A stretch of DNA of 64,000 nt. Source: Lineus longissimus (lineage: Eukaryota; Nemertea; Pilidiophora; Heteronemertea; Lineidae). Every line of letters begins with the position of its first letter. Positions within the stretch are counted from its first letter, which is position 1. Below the pieces are notes generated by a model that searched no databases, was not told the origin of the DNA, and was given only the letters and a program-made list of their open reading frames with translations. The stretch covers positions 4,955,431 to 5,019,430 of the forward strand of contig NC_088322.1 of NCBI RefSeq assembly GCF_910592395.1, written 5' to 3'. A program made the translations under genes and the position numbers. Below, one piece after another: positions 33,951-45,456 of the stretch.

Positions 33951-35667
33951 TACGCTATGTGCAATAATCTTGGAGCTCAATGACACTCAAGTACCCAATT
34001 TTCTGCTTAAAAAGTAGTCTGGTAGGCGATATTATCACTAGTTCGTTTCAGTGGTAGTCATAAGGTCTTTAGGGACTAAATTCAGAAATTAGTTCTTGAA
34101 TATTTGGCGACATTTCTGTGAAAATGATATCGGAAGTGCATGCTCTGTTCGCGATGACATCGCCGATGTATTTTGAAGTGGAGAATTCCCACAGTATGTG
34201 CAGTGAATCGGCATGATTCTGTTCGCCTATTATGTTTTAGTTCTACGATTCTTTCATGAGTAAAAAGTAGACATTCTGAGCAATACAATAATGTCACTCC
34301 CATAAAAATTGATTGGAAATTGAGGGAGCTACGGCATTCTCTTCGGCAACTGGCAGCGCTGAAAAAATACATTGCATACTGTACAATACCAAATGGCACA
34401 TTTTAAAAAGCGCTCATTGGACAACGTAGGGAATCACCAGAAATGACGTCATCGCTGGTCTAAATAGAAAACTACGGTGGCGCAGTAGAGCACAAGAAAA
34501 GGTTTAGCATTAACTTCGTCATGCAAGCTTCAGCAACAAAACGATTTCTCATGAATGATTTATTTGATCATCATCAGCTTGTTTCCCCTGATAGATAAAA
34601 AAATGATTTACAATTTCCATCAAAGTTTTCTATTTTGTGTATAGTCACATGTTATTTAACTGGCAAGGAGCCAAGCAGTTTTGAATATTCGCGGGAAAAT
34701 ACTTCGTACTTGTAAACGAGGCTATGACAATGAGTATCCTCATTAATGGCATAAACTTCATGTTTCGGTAAATATTTTCATACGATGATTTCACCCGAAT
34801 TATGGTCAGGATTGAGGAATGAACAGTGGCATAATTATGTCAACCAAAAACATTGGTACCGTAGTGAACGCAAAAGGATATCAAATACCATGGAGCATGC
34901 CATTTTCATGCATAATGAACTAAACACCGGGAAGATATTAATGATATTAACTCAGCTGAGCGCCAGGCCCTTGGGCCTCTTGTTAAGAAATAAAAATATC
35001 AGAATCCATAAAATGGTATCACCTCATGGTCTCTCAGAAAGTATGGGGAATTCAGTTTTACAACATTTTCATCCATCTTCATCATCTCATCATACGACCT
35101 TTTAGGCTAGAAAGTTTGCATGGTTATAATGTCCCATTCAAATTACCTTACGGTGCCACTTTTATAATCAGTTTACTTTGTTTGAAATACATGTTGATAC
35201 ATGTAGGGCTACTCTCTGGTCAAGTCCAGCCTTTGCTAAGTCTTCGGCGGACTGTGCGTTAGCCTATAGGCTAGCCCTAACTACTACCCCTGATAGGAAT
35301 GAAGGCCTAGACTACTGCATGTTATTGTATGTAAGCAAGGATATGCTTTATACTAGACTATAGGCCCAAACATGAAGCTGATGGAAGTGTCTCAAATGTA
35401 AAGACGTGTAAGCTACCCGATGTAAGTTATTGATGGTACATGCATGCCAGCTGGCGAATTCGTAGAAGCAAGCCACAGCCATTTAGACAAACCTCAACCG
35501 CTCAAAGGCCTACATGTCATATAGCATGGTCATATACTAGGTGCATTTATTTTGCTATATGATATAGCAAAATAAATGCGCCCAGCCGCCACCACGTACC
35601 ACACTACTATCACATGTCATGTATAGCCTAAGACCTAATGGCCTCCTGACATATAATAATCAGGTCA
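33951..35667. other. No gene seen; one perfect hairpin
   Basis: No coding exon recognised. At 35543-35579 a perfect inverted repeat with 17-base arms (GCATTTATTTTGCTATA) and a 3-base loop stands out. Confidence 0.5.
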
Positions 35668-35671
35668 TTAA

Positions 35672-37058
35672 CCCTTAAGCTGCCTATAGGACGTACGTTG
35701 TACGTCGTCATTTTGGTAATTGATGTGCCATAGGGACGTACAATGTACGTCCCCATATTAAGTATCTACTGTGCCTGGGTCTAACGTTATTTCCAGTTAT
35801 TAGGACGTTTCTCGTACGTCCGATAGGCACATCAGCAATTATAAATTATGTTTACCTAAAATTTCGTCAGATGGCAGCACTGGGGTGACTTGATACCTGG
35901 ATGACCAACAGACAAATTTCACAACAATGGCGTCGTCACGTGCTGACAAAGCAGGTTGGTTTTATGCCGTTTTTTTGCTTATTTCTTTACCAATTTCGTT
36001 GTAGTTTGAATGAATAAAGGCTGTTCACATCGGAGATCATTGTCATTATTTACTTGGAGTCAAATTTTGAGGGGGGGGGGGGACTTGGGGGTGGGGAATG
36101 GGATACATTGGTTTTGACATAACCACGTGGTTACTCAGTGGCGCAAAATTCAAACTTATTTGGACCAAACATGCCACAGGACATTAGAGGCAAGATAGGC
36201 CGTCATAATTTTGAAGCTGGTTGGGTAGTGTTCAGTACTAGGCTTACTGTGCATTCTAATTGGCCAATAAAGTCAATGGCGCCAGATTCAATTTCAAATT
36301 CAAATTTGTGAAAAGTAGTAGTTTTACAAACATTGCCTGGGTGCTTTTGGTGATACTCTGCGTAGGTTTGCTGGTGTCCTGCGGATCAGGGAGGTTTGCT
36401 AGTGTCCTGGTGATCAGGGTGGGGTCTAGGGGGTCAAGGATGGGAGGAGTGGGGGTGGGGGTGGATAGAGGGGGTCGGATCTAGAGATGTGATTGTAACT
36501 GTACTGTTTTTTTTCAGGGCCTTCTGCATCAAGCAGCACTGGCCCAAGGCCAGGTACCAGCCAAAGGCCGACCCCTAGAATGAGTCTTGGAGATCTTTCT
36601 GGACTCAGACAGCGAAGATGGGGGCCTTGATTGTGATGACGAACTTTCTGACTATGAGGATAGTGAATCTGACAATCCTCCTTCTCCTCAAGATGATCCT
36701 ATGGATGCGTCTGATGGCACAGACGACGACGGGGATGATTTTCAGCCTCCGGACATAATGGATATGTCTGATGCTGATACGTCTGGTGACAATATGGCAA
36801 TATGGTGTCAATAAATAAAGTTTATTGAGTGAAAAAACACATTTTGTTCAGTTTTTTCAAGTTTCCCGCCAATTTTGGTGGCTATATTGGATTTTGTGAC
36901 GTCATATAGGTAATTTATAATTTGCATATTCATCACTAGGTAATAACCTTTACAATACAGGGTCTATTTTGCCATATTGGCATAAAATCTAAAAAAGCCT
37001 ATTTTTCCCTAAAAACCCCCGGCACACGGGTTACACAAGTGGTCCGGCACTCAAAGGA
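35672..37058 (+). mobile_element. piggyBac deletion derivative with TTAA duplications
   Basis: Flanked by TTAA at 35668-35671 and 37059-37062. The ends are CCCTTAAGCTGCC on the left and, reading inward from the right, TCCTTTGAGTGCC. These are imperfect 13-bp inverted repeats of piggyBac type. Close to the left end are internal palindromes built on GGACGTAC..GTACGTCC. Only the acidic N-terminal part of a transposase remains, so the copy is non-autonomous. Confidence 0.85.
35927..36814 (+). pseudogene. piggyBac transposase remnant (N-terminal acidic part)
   Basis: Exon 1 (35927-35954) encodes MASSRADKA. A GT donor and a TTTTCAG acceptor lead to exon 2 at 36518, which continues in phase (GPSASSSTGPRPGTS). 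After RPTPRMSL the frame shifts by one, and the open frame goes on as IFLDSDSEDGG and a D/E/S-rich run to a stop at 36812-36814. Such an acidic head is typical of piggyBac-derived transposases. The DDD catalytic core is missing altogether. Intact relatives elsewhere could mobilise the copy. Confidence 0.65.
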
Positions 37059-37062
37059 TTAA

Positions 37063-37486
37063 CGCGATACATAAGCAAGAAGGAGTCGTGTTCCTGTTTG
37101 CAAGAAGATGATGCAGTCGGGTCAGTGCACAGGTGCAGCGAAGTCGCAATGCACTAGCCACTTGCATGCATAGGCTAGTGTAGTGAGTGGGCAGTGAGCA
37201 CTGCACTTCTGCTTGGCCTATCAACTGACAGTAGGCTAAAGTATTTGCATATAAAGTTTCAAACCTACCTTGGCCCGAATTCACCAATAAAGGTTGCCCG
37301 ATCAACACTCTGATTGATCTCATTTTGCTGCAACAATATCGCCGGCATCATCTTTTGCTGCGGCGTTGACATGATGCAGGTTTCGATATTGAATTCACGT
37401 GGTGGCTAATAGTTGTTAGTGTCGTTGTAAAATAAACTGAGCTGCCTGTGATACTTTTTTGGCACGCAGGAAATATGAAATGTTTG
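37063..37486. other. No gene seen
   Basis: Unique-looking sequence between the piggyBac derivative and the CCAAT tandem repeat. No coding exon or repeat structure was recognised. Confidence 0.5.
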
Positions 37487-37974
37487 AAACCATGGTTGCC
37501 ATTGGCTGATTTATGTTCTAGACCGTAATGAATTTATGTCCAACACGGCCCTCATGCCAATCACCATAGCTATTTATGTGCTAGACCATTATTCCTGGTC
37601 AGCGATTGGTTGATTAACGTGCTAGAACTTAATTCCTGCACTGTGATAGGCTGATTTATGTGCTAGACCATTATTCCTGGTCAGCGATTGGTTGATTAAC
37701 GTGCTAGAACTTAATTCCTGCACTGTGATAGGCTGATTTATGTGCTAGACCATTATTCCTGGTCAGCAATTGGTTGATTAACGTGCTAGAACTAAATTTC
37801 TGCACTGTGATAGGCTGATTAATGTTCTAGACCATTATTCCTGGTCAGCGATTGGTTGATTAACGTGCTAGAACTAAATTCCTGCTCTGTGATAGGCTGA
37901 TTTACGTGCTAGACAATAAATAATTATGTTCTAGAACTTAAATCGGCATTAATGTCCCCTACGGCCTACCATAG
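37487..37974 (-). repeat. CCAAT-containing tandem repeat, copy 2
   Basis: Reverse copy of the array at 1554-2060, with the same outer border (TTTGAAACCATGGTTGCC) and inner border (GTCCCCTACGGCCTACCAT). Four to five units of about 80 bp carry ATTGGTTGATTAACGTGCTA. It is joined here to the start of the core module, whereas in copy 1 it is joined to the end. Confidence 0.85.
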
Positions 37975-38432
37975 ACCCCGGGGGGGGGGGGGGGGTACAG
38001 ACATCTGATTGACCGCTGCATTAGTAGGCGAGTCAATATATGAAAAATATGGCCTTACCTCAAAAAAATTGCAACAACAGGTTTTATTGCTTTAAATGTA
38101 TTAGGGGGTCATAGTGAACCCCAGAAAAAAAGTCTCCCAATTTCTGACCACGGGAAAGGGGTTAATTAGCATAAATTTAAAATGGCCGCGCCCTGAAATA
38201 TTTATGTACTAGAAACTTTTTAATGGTTGGATTTATACCCCATAAATGTATTATTGATAGATAGGAATATTATACCTCTGAACAAGATAGACATGGTTAA
38301 AATTATCTGTGACGTCACAGTGACATAGAAATGACGTCATCATGATGTAGAAATGACTTAACGGTCTAATTTATGCTACCTTTAGGGTGCTCAGGCAGTT
38401 GAAGTTCATAAATCAATCAATTGAACCAGAGA

Positions 38433-41400
38433 CTACCGGTCATCATTGTCATTTTCATTGTCATTATCTTGAGCCACCTGATAGGGGTTGTTACACGTAT
38501 CCAGTTGACACTGTCCGCAAGCAGATGTGCATGGAAGTCCATAGCTACGACAAGTGCAGCGTTGTGAGCTGCAGCCTGTTGTACAGTTGCAATGAACCAC
38601 TTTTAGCAGATGGTCTGGTGCAGCTTTCCTATCGCTCATTACTGGAACAAATCGATTTCCCTCAGCCTTCCATCCCCAGTCTGTCACGTCAAGAGTAGTG
38701 TCCTTTCCCATCCATGTCATAATCTGGTAGTATGCTCTCATAGAATGGTACTTTGTTGCTGACTCAGTTGGTGGAAGGCGTTCTGGTGTGACAAACGACG
38801 TGGCTGAAACGACTTTCTTAGTCAGAATGCTATGCCGCAAGGAGGTGAGTGCGTCGGTAATTTTTCCGCCAAATAACAACATCATCACCTTATTTCCTTA
38901 ATCCGCAACAATTTCCATTGTTTGACCGGTTTTAGTCAAAGCAATGGCAGAAGACTTCATCGCAGTCTCTCCTTTTGCAATTTTTTGAAACAATTGCTTT
39001 TTGCCTATTCCAAAGATGCGCGAGGTGGTATCACACCCTGTAAATGCGTGAACAAAGAGCAGTAGAGAACACAACTCGTCACCTAACAGGCATTTCAAAT
39101 TGCCAATGTTATAGACTCGAATTTGGGTTTTCAACTTGTCTGAACGATAGTATAGATCTTTTCTTCTTGGTTTTGAATGGTAGAGGAGGAGGATGAGCAA
39201 GCAGGGCTGCTTACCTGTACGGAAATCCCGTATTTTGTACGCCAAAAAAACCATTTTGTACGTTGTACGATTTTTGCTTCTCATTGTACACAATTTTTCC
39301 TTTCAAAAATACGCTGAAATTAAGTGTAAAATACGAATAAAAAAGGTCTTAACTTGAACGTTTTCTCTGTGTTTTGTACGTTATTCATTCCCTGATAGAG
39401 AACTATACAGCTCCACCCCCGGGGCGCACAATATGTGAAAACGGACCCGACATCCACATTATCTTGCGCACTTTAGATGGCACATATAGCAGTGACACCT
39501 CTGGATAAACAGACGAACTATAACTGTTGCAGACGATAGTCTCGCTCTCGCTACAGATCCTATCAATACACTAGTACAATACATTTTACACTGCGATTGA
39601 GCGAGACTTCTTCATTCACTGAAAATGGCTGAACATGATGAAGGCAGTAGCTCTGGCGTCCGACGAAAACGCGCTCATGTGCTTGTGGAATTTACTATTG
39701 AAAATTTGTACACATTTTAATGACAATCATACACATATTATTTGGGATTGCAGAAAATTGTACACAAAAATTTGGGGAAATACACATTTTTTAAAAGTTG
39801 ACCCACTCAAAAAAAAGTAAGGGTAAGCAGCCCTGAGCAAGTCAGTGTCTTCACCGATAAGAGTTGTTGACTGAAACTCTGCAGATGCAATAGCTGCTTG
39901 GACAATATCATAGTCAGCATCTGCCTCCGCATTGATTAAATGGCATCCTTTCTTCCTTAACTTTTGGCTGATGATGTTGATTAACCCTTGTTTGTTGCAA
40001 CCTCGCGACAAGAACTCATCCTTTTTCCCCATGAATACAGTTTCTGCAGTGAAGTTTACTATCGGATGTTGTGTCTGCTGACCCTGCTGATGAGTGCCGT
40101 CCTTTATGGATGGTTCATCACTATAGCCATCGAAAACAACCGTAGCTTTCCCATAATTGCGAAGGGTTAAGTCCACATAGTCATTAGCTATCGCGCCATT
40201 ACTGCTTCCCTTTGTCCATGTAACGCGGTGCATCAGTGACCCACCATCAAGCACATAATGTTCAGTCCTTGGTATTTTGTCTGACACGGCCTCATCTGAA
40301 GAACTACTTGCATATTCATCAATTGCTTTAGCAAGCTGTGGCTTGTCTGCTTTCCTTAGGATACCGTTTGCTTCAAAGAGGGATGGAGGAAATGGACTAA
40401 GTTCATAGTTGAGTGCCTCCTCCAAAGAGACGTCTCCTGATCTAGAAATGACAAGAAGCCTCTGAAACAACAGCGCTGGGTCGATAGTTCGATCGGCACT
40501 AACTCTGACTGCAGATGCCTCACCCATTGTTTTAGCTTTGTCCTTCCGCTTGCATGAATACGTAAACACTGGCTGTCCAGACATGTTTTCAATGACCTTT
40601 CTTCCAAGTGACTGAAAGTCATCAACGTTCACTTCATCTTTTGCAACAACCCCAGTAACAATATTTCGCAAGCTAGCATCAAGTGCGAAAGGTGAACACG
40701 ATTCGAACTTTTCCTTTATCTTTGCCATGTCAGAATGGTCACGCTCCATCCTCGATTCTGTCGCGTCCTTATGTTGTTCACTCCTTGTGAATGAACGATT
40801 AGTAAACTCTTGCATTGCTGCATTATACTCAGAACATACTTTACGTGACAATGTCCAAATCGCTCGCTGCTGCTCTGTCATTCCACTCCCTCTTATCAAG
40901 CCACCAGTGGACTTCAGCGACCTCATTAAAGTCTGTTCAATTACAAGGTCACAACCAAGACCAGCCCAGAATTGGTCAGTTCGGCGAATAACAGCCATCT
41001 TGAAACTTTTTGTGGACAGTTGGATTCGTCTTCTCGAGTTGTTGCATGTTTTGGAGGTACAGGTATGCCGATTTCAGGTAATTAAAATGGCCTGCAGCAG
41101 CAAATATTGGAAGGCATTCAGCCACTGCAGAATGATATGCATCCCACGAGCCCGTGCGATCAGCCATGAGCAGCATCCTAGCAAGTTTTACCATGTTCAT
41201 GTAAGAAATCCAGAGCCTACATGTCTGTGAACGACTTGAAAGTTCTTGTCTCTTTTTCTCCAGTGCTTCTTCAATCTGTATCTTTAAATCCGACGTAGCC
41301 AGGGAATCCACACTGCTCTCTCCTGCAGTCAGTGAGGTATACATATCTTCACGCTGAGTCACTGCGGTAGCAAACTCAGAGTCACTCTCAATGAGATCCG

Positions 41401-41515
41401 ACACGATCAAGCCGTTCAAACATTTCTCCACTAAAAGATGTCCACGGAATGCCCTTTGGACTGATTTCCCTGTCATCATATGCTTTACTGCATTTTCTCC
41501 GTAGACCACTTCCAT
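38433..41515 (-). pseudogene. Broken PIN/FEN1-like nuclease gene with CxC tail
   Basis: Read right to left. The first part (41515-40976) ends HKKFQDG, where a one-base shift leads to IRRTDQFWAGLGCDLVIEQT in the next frame (from 40998). The middle holds PIN-like motifs: VLDGGSLMHRVTWTKGSSNG, KATVVFDGYSDEPSIKD and TTLIGEDTDLL. A hAT-like insertion (39202-39833) cuts the frame exactly there. It resumes with LLFVHAFTGCDTTSRIFGIG, then a TAA between EIVAD and GNKVMMLLFGG. The end carries VVHCNCTTGCSSQRCTCRSY plus GLPCTSACGQC, a tesmin-like CxC motif. Three separate lesions make it a pseudogene. Similar full-length proteins of unknown function are widespread in cnidarians and deuterostomes. Confidence 0.8.
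39202..39833. mobile_element. hAT-like non-autonomous insertion, about 632 bp
   Basis: Ends are CAGGGCTGCTTACC and GGTAAGCAGCCCTG. TGAGCAAG is found on both sides (39194-39201 and 39834-39841); the TG is shared with the right terminus, so the duplication is 6 to 8 bp depending on how it is assigned. CAGGG termini with an 8-bp duplication are typical of hAT. It interrupts the PIN gene right after GEDTDLL. No transposase is encoded. Confidence 0.85.
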
Positions 41516-41591
41516 GATGTCTGTTAGGCTAAAAGGATATGTGAAGCCAAAGAAAAAAAAGATGGACCAGCCTTTCCTACATTAACCATTT

Positions 41592-41917
41592 ACGTCATGA
41601 TGACGTCATTTCTATGTCACTGTGAGGTCACAGATAATTTTAAACATGTCTATCTTGTTCAGAAGTATCCTATTCCTATCTATTGGTAATACATTTATGG
41701 GGTATAAATCCAACCATTAAAAAGTTTCTAGTACATTGATATTTCAGGGCGCGGCCATTTTTACTTTATGCTAATTAACCCCTTTCTCGTGGTCAGAAAT
41801 TGGGAGACTTTTTTTCTGGGGTTCACTGTGACCCCCCAATACACTTAAAACAATAAAACCTTTTTTTGCAATTTTTTGGGGGTAAAACCATATATTGACC
41901 CGCCTATAGTAAATCAT
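41592..41917 (-). repeat. Repeat module 'core', copy 3 (right inverted repeat)
   Basis: Reverse, more diverged copy of the module, with GGGGTTCACTGTGACCCCCC, ATTTATGGGGTATAAATCC and TGACGTCA. It lacks the terminal CCCCGGGG and TACAGACATCTG found in copies 1 and 2. Confidence 0.8.
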
Positions 41918-41939
41918 AAATATAATTTATCCCTACTTC

Positions 41940-44061
41940 CTTCCAATGTTTATGAAAGATCATTCTTTGATTAATTTTGATTAATTTATTGTACCATAAA
42001 TTTCCTTCCAATGAAGGTGGCAGCACCATACTGTAGTGACTCTTAAAGGGGCAATAGGGATTACACTACATCTCCCTTTCTAAATTGTCTATGTTATTTC
42101 TGAACTTGGAACTGAACGTTCGTGCACTTTGATGTGGCTTGAAACACTTTGAAAAGAAAAGTCTGACTTATCTTAGACATCTGAACATGATACATGAAAG
42201 TCCATACTTTTAGTTTAAACAAGAAATACTAAATTTAGGACATAACCTTGACATGCGTTCATAGAGGTTACATAACGCTGCGTAATTCAGGCCAGACAAC
42301 CTTTGTCAAAGGATAAGACTTCGAAAGCCGGACGACGTAGATGATGTAAAAGGAGCCCTCCAGTCAAATACTGTCATAGAACGATATATAGTGTGTAAAG
42401 CCGGGAACCTGGCCATACCAGTCATTTGGCCTTTCTTTTTCACTGGGGGATTGACACTCAATACCACAGCACAGAGGACCCTTCAAGATATTAGAATTGT
42501 GGACCCTTACAAAGAAATAGACCTACTGCTAAATGAATATGACACATTTTCCTACCGAGGATATTATGTATTATTTGATGAGAACACGCAAATGGAGTAC
42601 AACCTTGCGCCACCATGGACAACTCCATTGGCCGGCGACTTTAGCTGCAGCATCAACAGTAGTATTGTAACAATCTCTAGATCTGCAGCACAAGTGGTAA
42701 GTTGTGACAAATCTTGGTAAAAAAGACAACGGCAGAATAGACAACAGAAGAACAAAAAATTAAAAAGATAAGTTATCTTTTTTCTGAAAAAAGACCAGCA
42801 TCTGCTACAAAGTAGGCCTAAAAAGATTGTCTTGCTTTTGCCTCTTTTCCATTTACTTTTTCACCGTTGTCTTGTACTTGTTATTTCTTCTGTTGTCAAT
42901 TTTACCGTTGTCTTTTTTACCTGGCATTTTCCCCAAGTATAACCATAAAAGATTAGAGAGTTTAGAGAACAAAAACTATAAAATCAATGTAATCAGAAAG
43001 CGCAAGGAAGTCCGACTTTATATTTTTAAGGTCATCATTAGCGATACTAAGATTCTCAAGATCATTCTTTGATTAATTTTGATTAATTTATTTTACTTTA
43101 AGTATGTTTTTCCCGAGCCACGTTCTTGCAGGCGCCGCCTGATCTTTACCTTAATGAGCCAATCATATAACATCTTATATTGTAGCATGTGATGTATGTT
43201 TTACCAGACTATTATGTGGAAGTATTGTCCTTTACTGGATTGGGGGTACGGTCCACTTGAATGAGACAGATGTAAACAATGCAAGTTTGATAAAAGAATC
43301 AATTACACTGTTTACCCGTTGACATGAAGGTGGCAGCACCATACTGTAGTGACTCTTAAAGGGGCAATAGGGATTATACTACATCTCCCTTTCTAAATTG
43401 TCTATGTTATTTCTTAACTTAGAACTGAACGTTCGTGCACTTTGATGTGGCTTGAAACATGTTGAAAAGAAAAGTCTGACTTATCTTAGACATGAAAGTC
43501 CATACCTTCCAATGTTTATAAAAGATCATTCTTTGATTAATTTTGATTAATTTATTGTACCATAAATTTCCTTCCAATGTTTATAAAAGATCATTCTTTG
43601 ATTAATTTATTGTACCATAAATATGTTTTTCCCGAGCCACGTTCTTGCAGGCGCCGCCTCCTTTGCCTTAGTGAGCGAATCATATAACATCTTATAATGT
43701 GGCTTGTGATGTATGTTTTACCAGACTATTATGTGGAAGTATTGTCCTTTACTGGATTGGGGGTACGGTCCACTTGAATGAGACAGATGTAAACAATGCA
43801 AGTTTGATAAAAGAAGCAATTACACTGTTAACCCGTTGACATGAAGGTGGCAGCACCATACTGTAGTGACTCCTAAAGGGGCAATAGGGATTACACTACA
43901 TCTCCCTTTCTAAATTGTCTATGTTATTTCTGAACTTAGAACTGAACGTTCGTGCACTTTGATGTGGCTTGAAACACGTTGAAAAGAAAAGTCTGACTTA
44001 TCTTAGACATCTGAACATGATACATGAAAGTCCATACTTTTAGTTAAACCAGAAATACTAA
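41940..44061 (+). repeat. Repeat unit of about 500 bp: one partial, two tandem copies
   Basis: Units at about 43055-43505 and 43550-44061 share GATCATTCTTTGATTAATTT, a TTTTTCCCGAGCCACG block and GAAGGTGGCAGCACCATACT through GTTCGTGCACTTTGATGTGG. A partial third copy with the first and last blocks lies at about 41940-42240, before the exon at 42287. The tandem pair therefore sits downstream of the exon, inside what is probably an intron. Confidence 0.75.
42287..42696 (+). CDS. Exon of an unrecognised protein
   Basis: Bounded by an ATTCAG acceptor and a GTGGTAAGT donor. One frame is open throughout and reads PDNLCQRIRLRKPDDVDD, then IPVIWPFFFTGGLTLNTTAQ, PYKEIDLLLNEYDTFSY, GYYVLFDENTQMEYNLAPPW and SINSSIVTISRSAAQV. 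Composition looks coding, and I do not recognise the family. Its first 20 or so bases match the end of the C2H2 first exon at 44949-45054. It may belong to a duplicated member of the same gene family. Confidence 0.5.
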
Positions 44062-44948
44062 AGGGCATGTACACTATCCAGATTAGGTGACATAGGTTTT
44101 ACCAAGTAATTTTTGAACTACTTGGATGAGGTTTATAAAGATAAAAATGGATGTGGATGGTAGAATATAGCTAATAGAACATTATAGGACATTAAAAAAA
44201 TACATGTTTTCTAATTAGGATGCTTTTATTGGAGAAACGGTAGCAGAAATATAACATTTTGAAATCGTACCAAATAATGCAAATTGAATTTTAAAAAATA
44301 GCTAGGCCTATAGAATACCACCACTAAAGTTGATCTACATAAAAACATCATCGAAAATGACCCCTTTTCGCATCAAAATAATGAAAATGGTAAGAAAATT
44401 CATGTAAGAGGGAGGGAGAACACATTACAGAAGATCCTGCCATGCCTTTTAAATGGATTGATCAATTTGAAATGGATTATTGAGGTGATGTCAGTGTTGA
44501 GTAATTCTGTCAGGCAACATAACAAATGGTTAGCAACTGATTTCTAATAACCTTTTGGTTTCAGGTTATCTTGCAAGTGTATTGAACTCTTCAAGTACAT
44601 GTTTGTAGCGAAATGTTGTTGTGACTTTTAACATAGAAAACTTGTCATTTTTTGAGAAACAAGACCTGCCACTTGAACATCATTGAACCCAATGGTTTTA
44701 TTACATTATGCTAATAGATTTATGTTTCAGGTTTGTCTCTTTAAAATTGTTGTTATGGTTTTGATTGTACTCACAATGCCAAAGTAATAGTTTGAATGAT
44801 CTAGGAATAGGCCTATTATGACACAAACCCCAAAGATTGGATGATGTATTAAACGGGGGCACTGTAATACACAGAACTTCTTCATACACAGTTGTACTCT
44901 TGGACATGGTGGTGGACGAATGGTGTGTCTTGGCACTATGTGTTCACC
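44062..44948. other. No gene recognised upstream of the C2H2 exon
   Basis: AT-rich sequence without a clear exon. It would hold the promoter and 5' UTR of the gene starting at 44949. The antisense open frames here overlap that exon and look like shadows. Confidence 0.45.
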
Positions 44949-45054
44949 ATGGCTGACATACGACGCGACTTGCAGTGCACTTACTGCTTGCACAGATTTG
45001 CAAGACACCTGCATCTTCTGACACATCGGTGTCCATTCAGGCCAGACAACCTTT
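44949..45054 (+). CDS. First exon with a C2H2-type finger
   Basis: ATG in a strong context (CACCATGG) opens MADIRRDLQCTYCLHRFARH and then LHLLTHRCPFRPDNL. C-x2-C, then H-x4-H spacing, gives one C2H2-like finger. A GT follows at 45055, only four bases before the 17-kb inverted-repeat element begins. The element therefore sits in the first intron or at the exon edge. The downstream exon could be at 62099, but the phases do not fit simply (phase 1 out, phase 2 in), so at least one exon is missing or changed. Confidence 0.55.
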
Positions 45055-45058
45055 GTTA

Positions 45059-45456
45059 GTTCTATTAAACAGCACTTACCAAGCCGCTTTCTTCTATATT
45101 TGGGTTTCTGTTGGTCGCATTAGTAAGTGCTGTCGGTCACCTGTGTATCATGAACAGGTATGTACATTGAAAAAGGACACCTATTTTCAAGCTAAATACA
45201 AGTGGTATTGGCTCATAATTATACTACACGTATTCTATGTTGTTGGTTCTATGAACTGAACATCCAAAAATCGGGATTCCAAGACGATTGGGAATGAAAT
45301 CCATGTGATTGTTTGTTGACATGAAACGGCACTCGCTACTAAGAAAACATCATGGCCGCTCCTTGCTCATATTTCGAGATCGGCAGTGCTACCCAAGTAC
45401 CGGGCAGAAAGGAAATCTACGGTGGCTCATCGGACGACGGAAAAAGGTGGCGAGGT
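45059..45456 (+). repeat. Left terminal inverted repeat, 398 bp
   Basis: Begins GTTCTATTAAACAGCACTTA. Near the tip, CAGCACTTAC at about 45070 is answered by GTAAGTGCTG at about 45123, so each end can form its own hairpin with a 10-bp stem. It ends GGAAAAAGGTGGCGAGGT. Confidence 0.93.

Larger units (their letters stand above)
37975..41917 (-). mobile_element. Element with long inverted repeats around a PIN/CxC gene
   Basis: The core module at 37975-38405 and its reverse copy at 41592-41917 (match over roughly 330 bp, clearly diverged) enclose one decayed gene read right to left. The outer match fades at TAGGCGAGTCAATATATG on the left and its equivalent near 41905 on the right. No obvious short target duplication was found. 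The structure implies a DNA transposon whose protein contains a FEN1/PIN-like nuclease and a CxC zinc motif. That this protein is the mobilising enzyme is inference. Confidence 0.6.
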
